Numbered from the stretch's first letter, positions 6,751-14,008 are shown. The stretch is DNA of 14,008 nt from CAYXDO01 sp964463485 (GCA_964463485.1 CAYXDO010000232.1:1-14008), one strand, 5' to 3'. Numbers and translations are program-made. Notes: generated by a model not told the origin, from the letters alone.

Positions 6751-8378
6751 TCTTCACCCATGAACGGGTACGTGAAGTGAGTCGGCGGGACGAAGGTCTC
6801 CTTGATGGCTCGCATGGAAGTCCATCGAATCAGATTGAGGTACGAGCCCGCCTTGTCGTTGGTGCCGGAAGCTCGGCCACCGCCGAAGGGTTGCTGACTC
6901 ACCACCGCTCCGGTGGGTTTGTCGTTGATGTAGAAATTGCCCGCAGCGTGACTCAGGCGGGCCATCATCTTGACGGTCGCCTTTCGATCTCGAGAGAAGA
7001 TCGCGCCGGTGAGCGCGTAGGGGCTGGTCTCGTCGCAGGCCGCGAGGGTCTCGTCGAGCTTCGTGTCGTCGTAGACGAAGAGCGTCAACACGGGCCCGAA
7101 GATCTCTTCCTCCATGAGCTTCGATCGTGGGTCGAGCGATTGGACGACGGTGGGTTGGATGTAATAGCCGACGCTGTCGTCACATCCGCCGCCGAAGAGG
7201 ATCTCATAGTCGGAGCTGGCTTTGGCGAGGTCGATGTATCCTTTGTGGTCGCGGAAGGCGCCCTTGTCGATCACCGCGGTGAAGAAGTTTCGGAAGTCCG
7301 TGGGCGGACCCATCCTCACCTCGGAGAGTTGTCCGGCGAGTTGCTCGTGCACCTTGGGCCAGAGGCTTCGAGGGATGTACGCGCGGGAGGCTGCGGAGCA
7401 CTTTTGGCCCTGGAACTCGAAGGCGCCCCGTACCAGCGCCGTGGTGAGGGCCATCGGGTCGGCGCTCGCGTGGGCGAAGATGAAGTCCTTACCGCCGGTC
7501 TCTCCCACGATGCGTGGGTAGCCTCTGTAGCTGGCCAGGTTCCCCGCGATGGTTCGCCACATGTCCTGAAAGACGCCCGTCGATCCGGTGAAATGAATGC
7601 CCGCGAGGTGTCGGCTGGCGAGGACGGGATCTCCGACCGCGCCGCCGCGCCCCGGCAGGAAGTTGATGACACCCTCGGGCATGCCGGCGGCTTCGAGGAC
7701 TTTCAGAATGTGATACCCCGAGTACACCGCCGAGGAGGCGGGCTTCCAAAGGACGACGTTTCCCATGAGGGCGGGGGCAGTCGGCAGGTTGCCCGCGATC
7801 GAGGTGAAATTGAATGGAGTCACCGCGAAGATGAATCCCTCCAGGGCTCGGTACTCAGCGTAGTCCCAGATCCCTTTGGCGCTGTCGGGCTGCTGCTCGT
7901 AGATGAAGCGCATGTAGTAGGGATTGAAACGGTAAAAATCGATGAGTTCACACGCCGAGTCGATCTCCGCCTGAAATGCGGTCTTCGACTGATTCAACAT
8001 GGTCGCGGCATTGGCTTTGGCGCGCATGGGTCCGGCGAGGAGCTCGGCGGCGCGGAGGAAGATCGCTGCCCGGTGCTCCCAAGGCATCACCGACCACTCG
8101 TGCCAGGCCCGCTGCGACGCGGCGATCGCGAGCTCCACCTCCTTCGCGCCGGCCTGATGGTAGGTGGCGAGCACGTGGCGGTGGTCGTGGGGGCACACCG
8201 CCTTGGCGGTGTTCCCGGTGCGAACTTCTTTGCCGCCGATGATGAGCGGAATTTCGATCTCCTCGGAGAGCATTCGTTTGAGCTCCGACTTGAGTTGCGC
8301 GCGCTCTGGGGAGCCCGGCGCAAAGGAGAGCACCGGCTCGTTCTGCGGCTTGGGGACGTGGATGATCGCGTTCGTCAT
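6747..8378 (-). CDS. pruA: L-glutamate gamma-semialdehyde dehydrogenase (delta-1-pyrroline-5-carboxylate dehydrogenase)
   Basis: NAD-dependent aldehyde dehydrogenase of 543 residues that oxidises L-glutamate 5-semialdehyde (from P5C) to L-glutamate, the second step of proline catabolism, in the cytoplasm. Hallmarks are TPFNF at 187-191, FTGST at 263-267, the general-base Glu293 in ETGG, the catalytic Cys327 in GQKCSAASR, and EEIFGPV at 424-430. The length and the N-terminal extension fit the stand-alone, eukaryote-like ALDH4 form rather than bifunctional PutA. The ATG at 8378 is preceded by a strong AGGAGG with 6-base spacing; the frame is open to 8558, but that part lacks protein character. 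No proline dehydrogenase gene lies in the window, so that partner must be elsewhere. The stop overlaps the start of the HExxH gene by 4 bases. Confidence 0.95.
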   Translation of the reverse strand: MTNAIIHVPKPQNEPVLSFAPGSPERAQLKSELKRMLSEEIEIPLIIGGKEVRTGNTAKAVCPHDHRHVLATYHQAGAKEVELAIAASQRAWHEWSVMPWEHRAAIFLRAAELLAGPMRAKANAATMLNQSKTAFQAEIDSACELIDFYRFNPYYMRFIYEQQPDSAKGIWDYAEYRALEGFIFAVTPFNFTSIAGNLPTAPALMGNVVLWKPASSAVYSGYHILKVLEAAGMPEGVINFLPGRGGAVGDPVLASRHLAGIHFTGSTGVFQDMWRTIAGNLASYRGYPRIVGETGGKDFIFAHASADPMALTTALVRGAFEFQGQKCSAASRAYIPRSLWPKVHEQLAGQLSEVRMGPPTDFRNFFTAVIDKGAFRDHKGYIDLAKASSDYEILFGGGCDDSVGYYIQPTVVQSLDPRSKLMEEEIFGPVLTLFVYDDTKLDETLAACDETSPYALTGAIFSRDRKATVKMMARLSHAAGNFYINDKPTGAVVSQQPFGGGRASGTNDKAGSYLNLIRWTSMRAIKETFVPPTHFTYPFMGEE

Positions 8379-8384
8379 GGGAGA

Positions 8385-8390
8385 CCTCCT
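8385..8390 (-). promoter_or_regulatory. Shine-Dalgarno of pruA
   Basis: A perfect AGGAGG on the minus strand, 6 bases before the ATG at 8378-8376. It decides the pruA start against the longer open frame to 8558. Confidence 0.85.
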
Positions 8391-8409
8391 GGAGTTCGGC
8401 TCCGCATTC

Positions 8410-8438
8410 TCCGCACACCCTTCCGAGCCCACTGTCAA
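8410..8438 (-). promoter_or_regulatory. Candidate promoter of pruA operon
   Basis: On the minus strand a perfect -35 TTGACA (8438-8433) is followed after 17 bases by TGCGGA (8415-8410), a poor -10. The distance to the pruA ATG fits a short leader of about 25 bases. The -35 and the spacing support a sigma-70-type promoter; the -10 does not. Confidence 0.35.
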
Positions 8439-8694
8439 CTGCGACTTGGGACTTCCGCGAGGCCGTGATCGACGTTCGGACTTCCGGCGCGGTGATCTCA
8501 CGATGAGGGGCTGCGGCGATTCTCCAACACGACCGGACCGTGCAATCCCGAGCGTCACCTCATGGTGCCGCTGGTGATTTCGACCGGCGGCCCGGTGCTT
8601 CGAAGATCGCCGAGCGGACCATGTTCGATGCGATCATTCCGGGAGTCCGCGCGACAACGATTCCGTGGGCGTGCGACGAATCGAGGGACGTCCT

Positions 8695-10758
8695 TCAGCG
8701 TGGTTTGAGGACCGAGAGTATTTTTTCCATCTCGGATTTCTTCTTCGGCTGACCGACCTCCCAGATGGACGTGGCCACGAGCCAGTGCGTCAGGGCGTAA
8801 AAGTGAGCCTTGGTGAGCAGCGAACGAGCGTGGATCTGCTTCAGGGACTCCGTTCCGCGGACGCTTCGCAGAAGCTCGAGCTCCCGGGCCTCGAGCTGCA
8901 TTTTTTCGAGTCGGCCGGGGGCGGACGGAGCAGGCAGCGCGGCGAGCTCGAGCTGATCTTTGAAGAAGGCCTCGGAGCTTCCAGCGGGCAGGGCTCGCAG
9001 GGCGGTCGTGAAGACGGCTCTGGAGATTTCGTCGAAGCTGACTTTGACGAGCGCTTTGGCGCGGAGTTGGTCCGTGGTGCGCCAGGGTCCGGTTTGGTCG
9101 AGGAACTCGGGCGCCCTTCGCTTCAAGAGGGCACGCAGGCCCGTGGAGAGGGACTCGGAATAAATTTTGCCCTTTTCGACGGCGATCGCTTCGGCCTGCC
9201 CGGCGCCGCCCGCCTCGTCGAGTAACTCATCGAGGTCACTCTGCGAGAGGCCCCCGAACCGAACCAGCTCGTGAAGCGTGCCTTCGCCGTCGGGCGGTGT
9301 CATTCTCACGATATTTCCAGCGGCGTCGATCTCGAACACGAAGGACCCCACCAACACGGTCATGTCGGCGTGCTGCCGGAATGCGCCGAGGAGCGCCTGC
9401 AGCGGAGAGAGCTCCGCGCGCAGCTCGAGGGGTTTGGTCATGACGAGATCTTCTCCCGAGCTCGGAGCCTTCAACATGCCCCAAATGCTGTGAACAGCGG
9501 CGGGAGGCGGCGCGGGCGCGGCGGGCTTGGGTTGATTCGTGATTCGCTTTTTCCACTCGCTGAGTCGAAACCGCAGGTCGAAGTTGAAGGGATCGAGCTC
9601 GAGGGCCTCTCGACCGATCTTGAAAGCCTGGCGGAGGTCCGTGGCCTCGAGCTTCAGCGATTCGGCGACGGCCTCGTCGGCTTGTCGCACCTTGTCCTCG
9701 AACGCGTCGGCCCAGGCGGCGCGAAGCTCGTCGAGCGCCCGTTTTTTTCCCTTCGCCGCCGCGATCCGGTCCTGAACTCTCAGGTGGCCATGGCCGAAGT
9801 CGAAGCGGAGGCGAGCGGCGTGGTCGGAGACGGGTGCCAACGCTTCGAGGATCTCTTGCTCGAGCTGTTGGATTCTTCTCGCTGATTTGGAGGAGCTCTC
9901 GACGCTCAGGCGATTTCGAAGCGCCGAGACCGCGCGTGCTAGCCCCTCGTCGCTGATTTCGGGTGAGACTTCGAGGGCCTCGTACAAGTCGCCGTTGGCA
10001 AAGCGCGCCGCGAGCTCCTCCACCTCTTCGAGCTTTTCGGCGAGCTCGTCGAAGTCGTCTTCGTCCGCCTCCGATCCCTCTTCGTCCGACTCGTCCTCCT
10101 CGGACTCATCGTCGGATCCGCTCAGCTCGATTTCGAGCTCGGAGCCGTCGTCGCCGTCGGAGTCCTCGTCGTCGTCGCCGGAGAGCTCGATCTCGAGCTC
10201 GGAGGCGCCCGAGGTTTCTTCCTCTTCTTCCCCTTCTTCCTCTTCCTCCTCGTGGGCCTTGGCGGGGGCGTCGCCGTCTGCTCTCGAGCCTGCCTCGCTT
10301 TGCGGCGCACCGCCTGACGAATCGATGACGGGGAGGTCATCGAGCGAGAGGCCCAGTCCCGCGAGATCATCATCGTCGTTCTCGGGCTCCGCTTCGACGG
10401 GCGCGGTGCCGAGTCGCGGGAGCTCGCCCGCCACGTAGCGTTCGACCTCGCCGAGGAGCTCCTTTCGGAAGGCCCGAAACTCGAGACCGACGCCCGGAGC
10501 TTGCCCGTAGACCTTGCTGAGCCGGCCGTCGATGGCGTGGATGATCCGGCCGTCGAGCTCGATCTCTGCCTTGGGGCCCTTGAGCTTGACCTGCACGACG
10601 AGGCCGATCGCGCGGGGCGGGTCGCACTCGACGAAGAGTCCGCCTTTCAGGAGATTTTTCCACAGGGCCCCGAACGCTTCGCGACTCTCGAGCACGACCT
10701 CGGCGCGGGTGGGACCGACGAAATGAGGCTTGTCTGTGCTCACGGCTCGCGGCTTCAT
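8695..10758 (-). CDS. Degenerate PilZ protein with acidic linker, J-like and TPR-like regions
   Basis: Cytoplasmic protein of 687 residues with an unusual domain order. Residues about 13-110 resemble a PilZ domain (NLLKGGLFV at 35-43, GVGLEF at 89-94). The c-di-GMP motif D/NxSxxG reads NLLKGG, so the Ser is Leu, and no RxxxR motif is clear; nucleotide binding is doubtful. Residues about 120-245 are a Glu/Asp/Ser-rich disordered linker holding SELEIELSG twice (186-194, 206-214). Residues 257-330 look like a J-domain (DLYEALEVSPEISDEGLARA, then an Ala-rich helix), but no HPD motif is present. Residues about 370-406 resemble a TPR helix pair (ALELDPFNFDLRFRLSEW). A Pro/Ala linker leads to an unidentified C-terminal region (425-687). 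The ATG at 10758 was chosen over the TTG at 10785. A regulatory or scaffolding role is inference; such PilZ-type proteins are common in myxobacteria. Confidence 0.8.
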   Translation of the reverse strand: MKPRAVSTDKPHFVGPTRAEVVLESREAFGALWKNLLKGGLFVECDPPRAIGLVVQVKLKGPKAEIELDGRIIHAIDGRLSKVYGQAPGVGLEFRAFRKELLGEVERYVAGELPRLGTAPVEAEPENDDDDLAGLGLSLDDLPVIDSSGGAPQSEAGSRADGDAPAKAHEEEEEEGEEEEETSGASELEIELSGDDDEDSDGDDGSELEIELSGSDDESEEDESDEEGSEADEDDFDELAEKLEEVEELAARFANGDLYEALEVSPEISDEGLARAVSALRNRLSVESSSKSARRIQQLEQEILEALAPVSDHAARLRFDFGHGHLRVQDRIAAAKGKKRALDELRAAWADAFEDKVRQADEAVAESLKLEATDLRQAFKIGREALELDPFNFDLRFRLSEWKKRITNQPKPAAPAPPPAAVHSIWGMLKAPSSGEDLVMTKPLELRAELSPLQALLGAFRQHADMTVLVGSFVFEIDAAGNIVRMTPPDGEGTLHELVRFGGLSQSDLDELLDEAGGAGQAEAIAVEKGKIYSESLSTGLRALLKRRAPEFLDQTGPWRTTDQLRAKALVKVSFDEISRAVFTTALRALPAGSSEAFFKDQLELAALPAPSAPGRLEKMQLEARELELLRSVRGTESLKQIHARSLLTKAHFYALTHWLVATSIWEVGQPKKKSEMEKILSVLKPR

Positions 10759-10833
10759 TGATCGCCATTCTTCGGCGGGATGCAACGCCGTCGTGGTGGA
10801 GCGTGGTTGCCAAAAACATCCTTGGAGGCCAGG
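10759..10833. promoter_or_regulatory. Divergent intergenic region
   Basis: Seventy-five bases separate the divergent starts of the PilZ-like gene (minus) and the lipoprotein gene (plus). Both promoters must lie here or inside the opposite gene's 5' end. I find no convincing -35/-10 pair on either strand. Confidence 0.4.
10824..10828 (+). promoter_or_regulatory. Shine-Dalgarno of the second lipoprotein gene
   Basis: GGAGG lies 5 bases before the GTG at 10834. The upstream ATG at 10780 in the same frame has no such site, so this site decides the start. Confidence 0.65.
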
Positions 10834-12252
10834 GTGCGTACGCGATTGGCTGCGCTGTCTACGACTCCGGGTGTGCGGTCCTGGCTTCTGTTCGCGAGCG
10901 GCTGCGTCGGGACGGCGGACTTGGTTCTGCCCGTGGATCCAGCGGCCTACGGGGCAGCCATCATCGCAGAAGCCGGGTCTTTTGAGGTCGTCGTGGTCGA
11001 AGCGCGCTCGCTGGTCGCGGGCGCGAGCGTCGTCGGCGCGGCGGAGGGCGAGACGTTCGTGTACCTCTACTCGGAGAGCACCGAAGATCTGGGACTCATT
11101 CCGGGCCGATTGGGGATTCCGGTCGAAGCAGAGTGTGAGTTGGCGGTGCCGGCGGTTCGCCTCGTTCGACGCGGCGGATCGGACTCATTCAGCGAAGAAG
11201 GGGCGGGTTCGGGCCCAATCTCGGGAGTGCGAGTGAAGCCGGTCGACGGGTGTTGCCCGAGCCGCGCCGCCGAGTGTGCCCGCTGTCCCGAGATCGGGAT
11301 TCGAACGATCCCGCTGGGTGAGTTTGGAGAGACTCGATCGGTCGCGTCGTTGGATGCGACTCACGCTTTGCTCATCGACCACCTTGGGCGGTTCGTTCGT
11401 GTCGACCTCGCGACGGGGTCGGTGACCCGACTTGGAGCTCGTGGCTTCGAGTTGCTGAGGACGATCCAGCGAGGCCCTGAGCTGTACGGCATCGAGTGGG
11501 ACCCAACCGACGATTTCTTCACCGCCCCCCGCCGGTTGGTGCGGGCACGACTTTCTGCGTTCTCGGAGGACGAACCCGACGTCGACGCGCTCTTCGAGGT
11601 CCTCACATCCACGGCGCCGACGCCCGTGTCGCTCGCCGTCTCGCCGCCCGACGAGCCGCTGCAGGTGCTGACGGTGGACGGCCAGGGGCGAGTGGACCGC
11701 TTCTCCGATGGACGCTGGGGGATGGTACGGGCGACGCGCGATCCGACGGTCTGGGATGAGCACTTCGTGGCCTACCAGTCTGCACGGAGTCTCGTCATTT
11801 CCAGCAGCAGGTCGGTGTCGAGGATCGTCGACGACGTCGAGACGCCGCTGAGAGTTCCCTGGGTTCGACCGGGCGCAGCAGGCATCATCACTACGATGCG
11901 AACGCTGGAAGGCGTTGGCATTCTGATGGCGGGCTCGCAGCTGCAAGGGGAGCAAGTCTTCGAGATCACCGAGGGTCGGATCCAAACGTTCAGCGTGGGT
12001 GAGTATGTCTTCGACGAGACGATTCGCTCCTTGGAGTCGCTCGATGGGACCGTCATCGCCGTGCTCGGACCCCACCTGGCGCAGATCCCTCGAAACGACG
12101 TGTGCCCAAAATCATTCTTCATCGACATAGCTCAGCCCTGGAGGCAACTCACCCGGGTCGGTGAGGAGCTCTTGGTGACGGGCGGGTTCGATGATGACTT
12201 TCGGGAGGCGTTTCTTGCGGTCGCTCGGCTCAAGAGGACCAGTTCGCCTTGA
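10834..12252 (+). CDS. Cys-containing lipoprotein, possibly beta-propeller
   Basis: Predicted lipoprotein of 472 residues. Starting at the GTG at 10834 gives a short basic n-region, a hydrophobic run (WLLFA, 17-21) and the box FASGC with Cys24. This is a slightly unusual lipobox, with Phe or Ala where Leu is typical. Starting at the in-frame ATG at 10780 would add 18 residues without a ribosome binding site. Mature features are ETFVYLYS (73-80), a Cys group at 101, 140, 141, 148 and 151 (CARC), then propeller-like strands such as HALLIDHLGRFVRVDLATGS (177-196) and EPLQVLTVDGQGRVDRF. It shares the N-terminal plan of the larger lipoprotein at 3124-5559, which suggests a common myxobacterial-type family. 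The reductase gene follows 31 bases downstream and may be co-transcribed. No enzymatic motif is seen. Confidence 0.75.
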   Translation: MRTRLAALSTTPGVRSWLLFASGCVGTADLVLPVDPAAYGAAIIAEAGSFEVVVVEARSLVAGASVVGAAEGETFVYLYSESTEDLGLIPGRLGIPVEAECELAVPAVRLVRRGGSDSFSEEGAGSGPISGVRVKPVDGCCPSRAAECARCPEIGIRTIPLGEFGETRSVASLDATHALLIDHLGRFVRVDLATGSVTRLGARGFELLRTIQRGPELYGIEWDPTDDFFTAPRRLVRARLSAFSEDEPDVDALFEVLTSTAPTPVSLAVSPPDEPLQVLTVDGQGRVDRFSDGRWGMVRATRDPTVWDEHFVAYQSARSLVISSSRSVSRIVDDVETPLRVPWVRPGAAGIITTMRTLEGVGILMAGSQLQGEQVFEITEGRIQTFSVGEYVFDETIRSLESLDGTVIAVLGPHLAQIPRNDVCPKSFFIDIAQPWRQLTRVGEELLVTGGFDDDFREAFLAVARLKRTSSP

Positions 12253-12263
12253 CTTTCCCCTTC

Positions 12264-12284
12264 TTCGGGGCGAATTCGGGCGAA
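12264..12284 (+). repeat. Two tandem small palindromes abutting the reductase start
   Basis: TTCGGGGCGAA (12264-12274) and TTCGGGCGAA (12275-12284) are adjacent near-copies. Each is an inverted repeat of TTCG and CGAA around a GGG or GG loop. The last A is the first base of the ATG of the reductase, in the position where a ribosome binding site is expected, and no good Shine-Dalgarno is seen. Confidence 0.5.
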
Positions 12285-13372
12285 TGACGAATGAGTCGAA
12301 ACCCACCGCGATGGGTCAGTATTCCTTGCTGGGTCGGAGCGGACTGCGCGTGTCTCCGTTTTGCCTCGGGACGATGACCTTTGGGACCGATTGGGGCTGG
12401 GGTGCGCCCGAGGAGACTTCGCGAGAGATTTTTCGCCGCTACGTGGAGGTTGGGGGGAACTTCATCGACACGGCCGACGGCTACACGAACGGCACCAGCG
12501 AGACGTTGCTCGGGAAGTTCATGGCCGAAGATCAGCTCCGCGATCGCCTGGTGGTCGCGACGAAGTTCACTTTCACGGGGCGGACCGGTGATCCGAACGC
12601 CGGTGGCAACGGCCGCAAGAACATCCACCGTGCGCTCGAGGGGTCGCTCCGGCGGCTTGGCACCGACTACGTCGATCTGTACTGGCTTCATTGTCATGAC
12701 GGAGTCACTCCGGTGGAGGAGGTCGTTCGAACGCTCGACGATCTCGTGTCCGCCGGGAAGATTCGCGCGGTGGGATTGAGCAACACGCCGGGTTGGTATT
12801 TGGCGCGATACCAGACGATGGCGGACTTGCGTGGGTTCGAACGAGTGGCTGCGCTTCAGCCGGAGTACTCCTTGGTCGAGCGATCGATCGAGCCCGAGTT
12901 CGTGCCTGCCGTTCGAGAGCTCGGCATTGGGATCTGTCCGTGGAGCCCGCTCGCGCTGGGTTTTCTCACAGGCAAGTATCAGCGGCGGGAAGGAGGGTTC
13001 GAGGGCCAAGGGAGGCTCGACGTGACGAGGGGTGCGACGAACCCGATCTTCCAGAAGTTCACGCCAAAGAACTGGGAGATCTTGGAGACGGTGTCGTGGG
13101 CCGCCAAAGAGCTCGGCAAGTCGCCCGCCCAGATCGCGCTGAATTGGGTGACGACTCAGCCGGCGGTGACCTCGACGATTCTCGGAGCGACGAAGCGATC
13201 TCAGCTGGAGGACAACCTATTCGCGCTGGACTTCGCGATTCCGGGCGAAATCCGGGCGAAGCTCGACGAGGTGAGTCGTCCCAAGAGCCAGTATCCCTAT
13301 AATTTCTTCGAGCCCGGGATGCGGAAGGGGATCGATGGCGGTACGAAGGTGTTTGTGAAGCCGCAGGGCTGA
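12284..13372 (+). CDS. Aldo/keto reductase family oxidoreductase
   Basis: Cytoplasmic NAD(P)H-dependent reductase of 362 residues with a (beta/alpha)8-barrel. The catalytic tetrad is visible: Asp62 and Tyr67 (IDTADGY), Lys94 (VVATKF) and His136 (LYWLHCHD). The N-terminal motif LGRSGLRVSPFCLGTMTFG (16-34) and the C-terminal cofactor motif ILGATKRSQLEDNL (299-312) are typical. The overall form is the aryl-alcohol-dehydrogenase-like or YajO-like branch of the superfamily, acting on aldehydes and ketones; the true substrate cannot be read from sequence. The start is ATG 12284; ATG 12311 is an alternative giving 353 residues. A longer open frame from 12191 overlaps the upstream gene and was not used. 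The gene lies 31 bases after the lipoprotein stop. Confidence 0.93.
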   Translation: MTNESKPTAMGQYSLLGRSGLRVSPFCLGTMTFGTDWGWGAPEETSREIFRRYVEVGGNFIDTADGYTNGTSETLLGKFMAEDQLRDRLVVATKFTFTGRTGDPNAGGNGRKNIHRALEGSLRRLGTDYVDLYWLHCHDGVTPVEEVVRTLDDLVSAGKIRAVGLSNTPGWYLARYQTMADLRGFERVAALQPEYSLVERSIEPEFVPAVRELGIGICPWSPLALGFLTGKYQRREGGFEGQGRLDVTRGATNPIFQKFTPKNWEILETVSWAAKELGKSPAQIALNWVTTQPAVTSTILGATKRSQLEDNLFALDFAIPGEIRAKLDEVSRPKSQYPYNFFEPGMRKGIDGGTKVFVKPQG

Positions 13373-13388
13373 GAGTCCCTAGACTGGG

Positions 13389-13736
13389 TCACGAGATGGC
13401 GCGCGCGGCAGCGTGGGCGATCGTCGCGAAGAGGAGAAGCTTCACCACGTACCTTCTGAAATCGGCCATCGTGGCCGGGGCGCCCTCGGCGGTGCTTCCG
13501 TGAAAGGCGCTGACGTCGATGTACCTGGCTCCGATACTGACGCCGACGCTCGCCCACAAGGCGAGGTCTCCTGCCGTTACCCCTTCCGATGGCTGTGTAG
13601 CGATCAGCGTCGCGCACACCACGACGGCGAGATTGCCGGCTATCAGCCATACGATTCTCAGGAGGAGCCCGATGATGCTGGCGGATTGAGTTTCCGGGGT
13701 GGGAGCCGTGGACGGGCTCGTTGAATGCACACTCAT
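13389..13736 (-). CDS. Small membrane protein, function unknown
   Basis: Protein of 115 residues. A Ser/Thr/Pro-rich N-terminus (1-18) precedes a hydrophobic segment at about 21-46 (IIGLLLRIVWLIAGNLAVVV...), a second at about 55-71 (AGDLALWASVGVSIGARY) and a third at about 97-112 (VVKLLLFATIAHAAA). Three inner-membrane helices are likely. I recognise no family. The start is ATG 13736, supported by GGAG 6 bases upstream; the open frame to 13799 adds an Arg-rich piece without such a site. It converges on the reductase gene with 16 bases between the stops. No clear terminator hairpin lies in that gap. Confidence 0.7.
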   Translation of the reverse strand: MSVHSTSPSTAPTPETQSASIIGLLLRIVWLIAGNLAVVVCATLIATQPSEGVTAGDLALWASVGVSIGARYIDVSAFHGSTAEGAPATMADFRRYVVKLLLFATIAHAAARAIS

Positions 13737-13742
13737 AGGATG

Positions 13743-13746
13743 CTCC
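13743..13746 (-). promoter_or_regulatory. Shine-Dalgarno of the small membrane protein
   Basis: GGAG on the minus strand, 6 bases before the ATG at 13736-13734. It selects this start over the upstream in-frame ones. Confidence 0.6.
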
Positions 13747-13822
13747 GCAACGTTCGACGGGCGGCGGCCCGACCGCCCGGTTCGACCTGCTTGGCGCACG
13801 CGCGCAAAGCACCCTTGCGGGA

Positions 13823-13851
13823 AGGATCATCCGCTGGCCGTGATTGGTCAA
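13823..13851 (-). promoter_or_regulatory. Weak promoter candidate for the small membrane protein
   Basis: On the minus strand TTGACC (13851-13846) is followed after 17 bases by GATCCT (13828-13823). The -35 matches 5 of 6 positions and the -10 only 3 of 6, about 85 bases before the start codon. Listed as a candidate only. Confidence 0.2.
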
Positions 13852-14008
13852 CTGCTTTGAACGCAAACCAACTCGCGGCAGGACGAAGCTCGTTCTTTCG
13901 ACATGGCACCCGGCTCGGAATGCGTGGCGTGAAGAGCGCCTCGGCTTGTTATGATTGGGGCGCAGATCCGCCTGGCCATGAGTCTTGGAATGCTCACGAA
14001 GATGTGCC

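Larger units (their letters stand above)
8379..8694. other. Intergenic region between the PilZ-like gene and pruA
   Basis: 316 bases without a credible gene. Besides the pruA ribosome binding site and promoter candidate, it has a 6-base inverted repeat (CGATTC 8658-8663 and GAATCG 8678-8683, 14-base loop) about 30 bases beyond the stop of the upstream minus-strand gene. That repeat lacks a T-tract, so it is only a weak terminator candidate. I see nothing else in it. Confidence 0.5.
13737..14008. other. Right-edge intergenic region, possible start of a plus-strand gene
   Basis: No complete gene. On the plus strand TATGAT (13950-13955) is a good -10 match, but the -35 position is poor. An ATG at 13978 opens a frame that runs off the window after ten codons (MSLGMLTKMC), too short to judge. 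The region probably carries the upstream regulation of the small membrane protein and of a gene to the right. Confidence 0.35.

Noticed and set aside
6720..8468. 582-residue plus-strand open frame opposite pruA
   Set aside because: It lies antisense to an unmistakable pruA with all catalytic residues; long antisense frames are common in GC-rich genes. Its His/Arg/Gly/Val-rich product resembles no family.
9887..10438. 183-residue Ser-rich plus-strand open frame
   Set aside because: Mirror image of the Glu/Asp-rich linker (GAG/GAC codons read as CTC/GTC and TCC/TCG on the other strand) of the PilZ-like gene.
1..14008. CRISPR array, tRNA, insertion sequence or phage genes
   Set aside because: No regularly spaced repeats, cloverleaf, transposase or phage-like protein was found on either strand.

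Overview
The window is GC-rich DNA, densely coded and without phage, plasmid, CRISPR or tRNA signatures. The gene styles suggest a myxobacterium or a close deltaproteobacterial relative, possibly Polyangiales. These styles are large secreted proteins with repeated carboxypeptidase-regulatory-like domains, big Cys-containing lipoproteins, and a PilZ-type protein with a long acidic linker. The taxonomic call is inference from style, not from a marker gene.

Layout. Positions 1-315 hold no convincing gene. They contain a degenerate hexamer repeat and a perfect (CTAG)6 tract that stops translation in all six frames. Positions 316-8378 hold a minus-strand run, read right to left. It starts with pruA (L-glutamate gamma-semialdehyde dehydrogenase), which overlaps by 4 bp an uncharacterised HExxH metallopeptidase-like protein. 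A large lipoprotein follows 12 bp later. After a 285 bp gap with short palindromic repeats comes a secreted protein with about six carboxypeptidase-regulatory-like (beta-sandwich) units. Upstream, after a 316 bp gap, is another minus-strand gene (8695-10758): degenerate PilZ, acidic linker, J-like domain, TPR-like helices and an unidentified C-terminal region. Divergent from it, on the plus strand, are a second Cys-containing lipoprotein (10834-12252) and an aldo/keto reductase (12284-13372). A small minus-strand membrane protein (13389-13736) converges on the reductase. The last 270 bases look intergenic, with a possible promoter near the right edge.

How they fit together. Only pruA and the aldo/keto reductase have assignable chemistry: proline/glutamate-semialdehyde oxidation and NAD(P)H-dependent carbonyl reduction. 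The other products are envelope or regulatory proteins without known roles. The most interesting features are the translationally coupled pruA/HExxH pair, the two architecturally similar lipoproteins on opposite strands, the PilZ/J-like fusion with degenerate motifs in both domains, and the six-frame-stop CTAG tract that supplies the stop codon of the leftmost gene. I see no clearly recognisable complete novel system such as a defence island or biosynthetic cluster.
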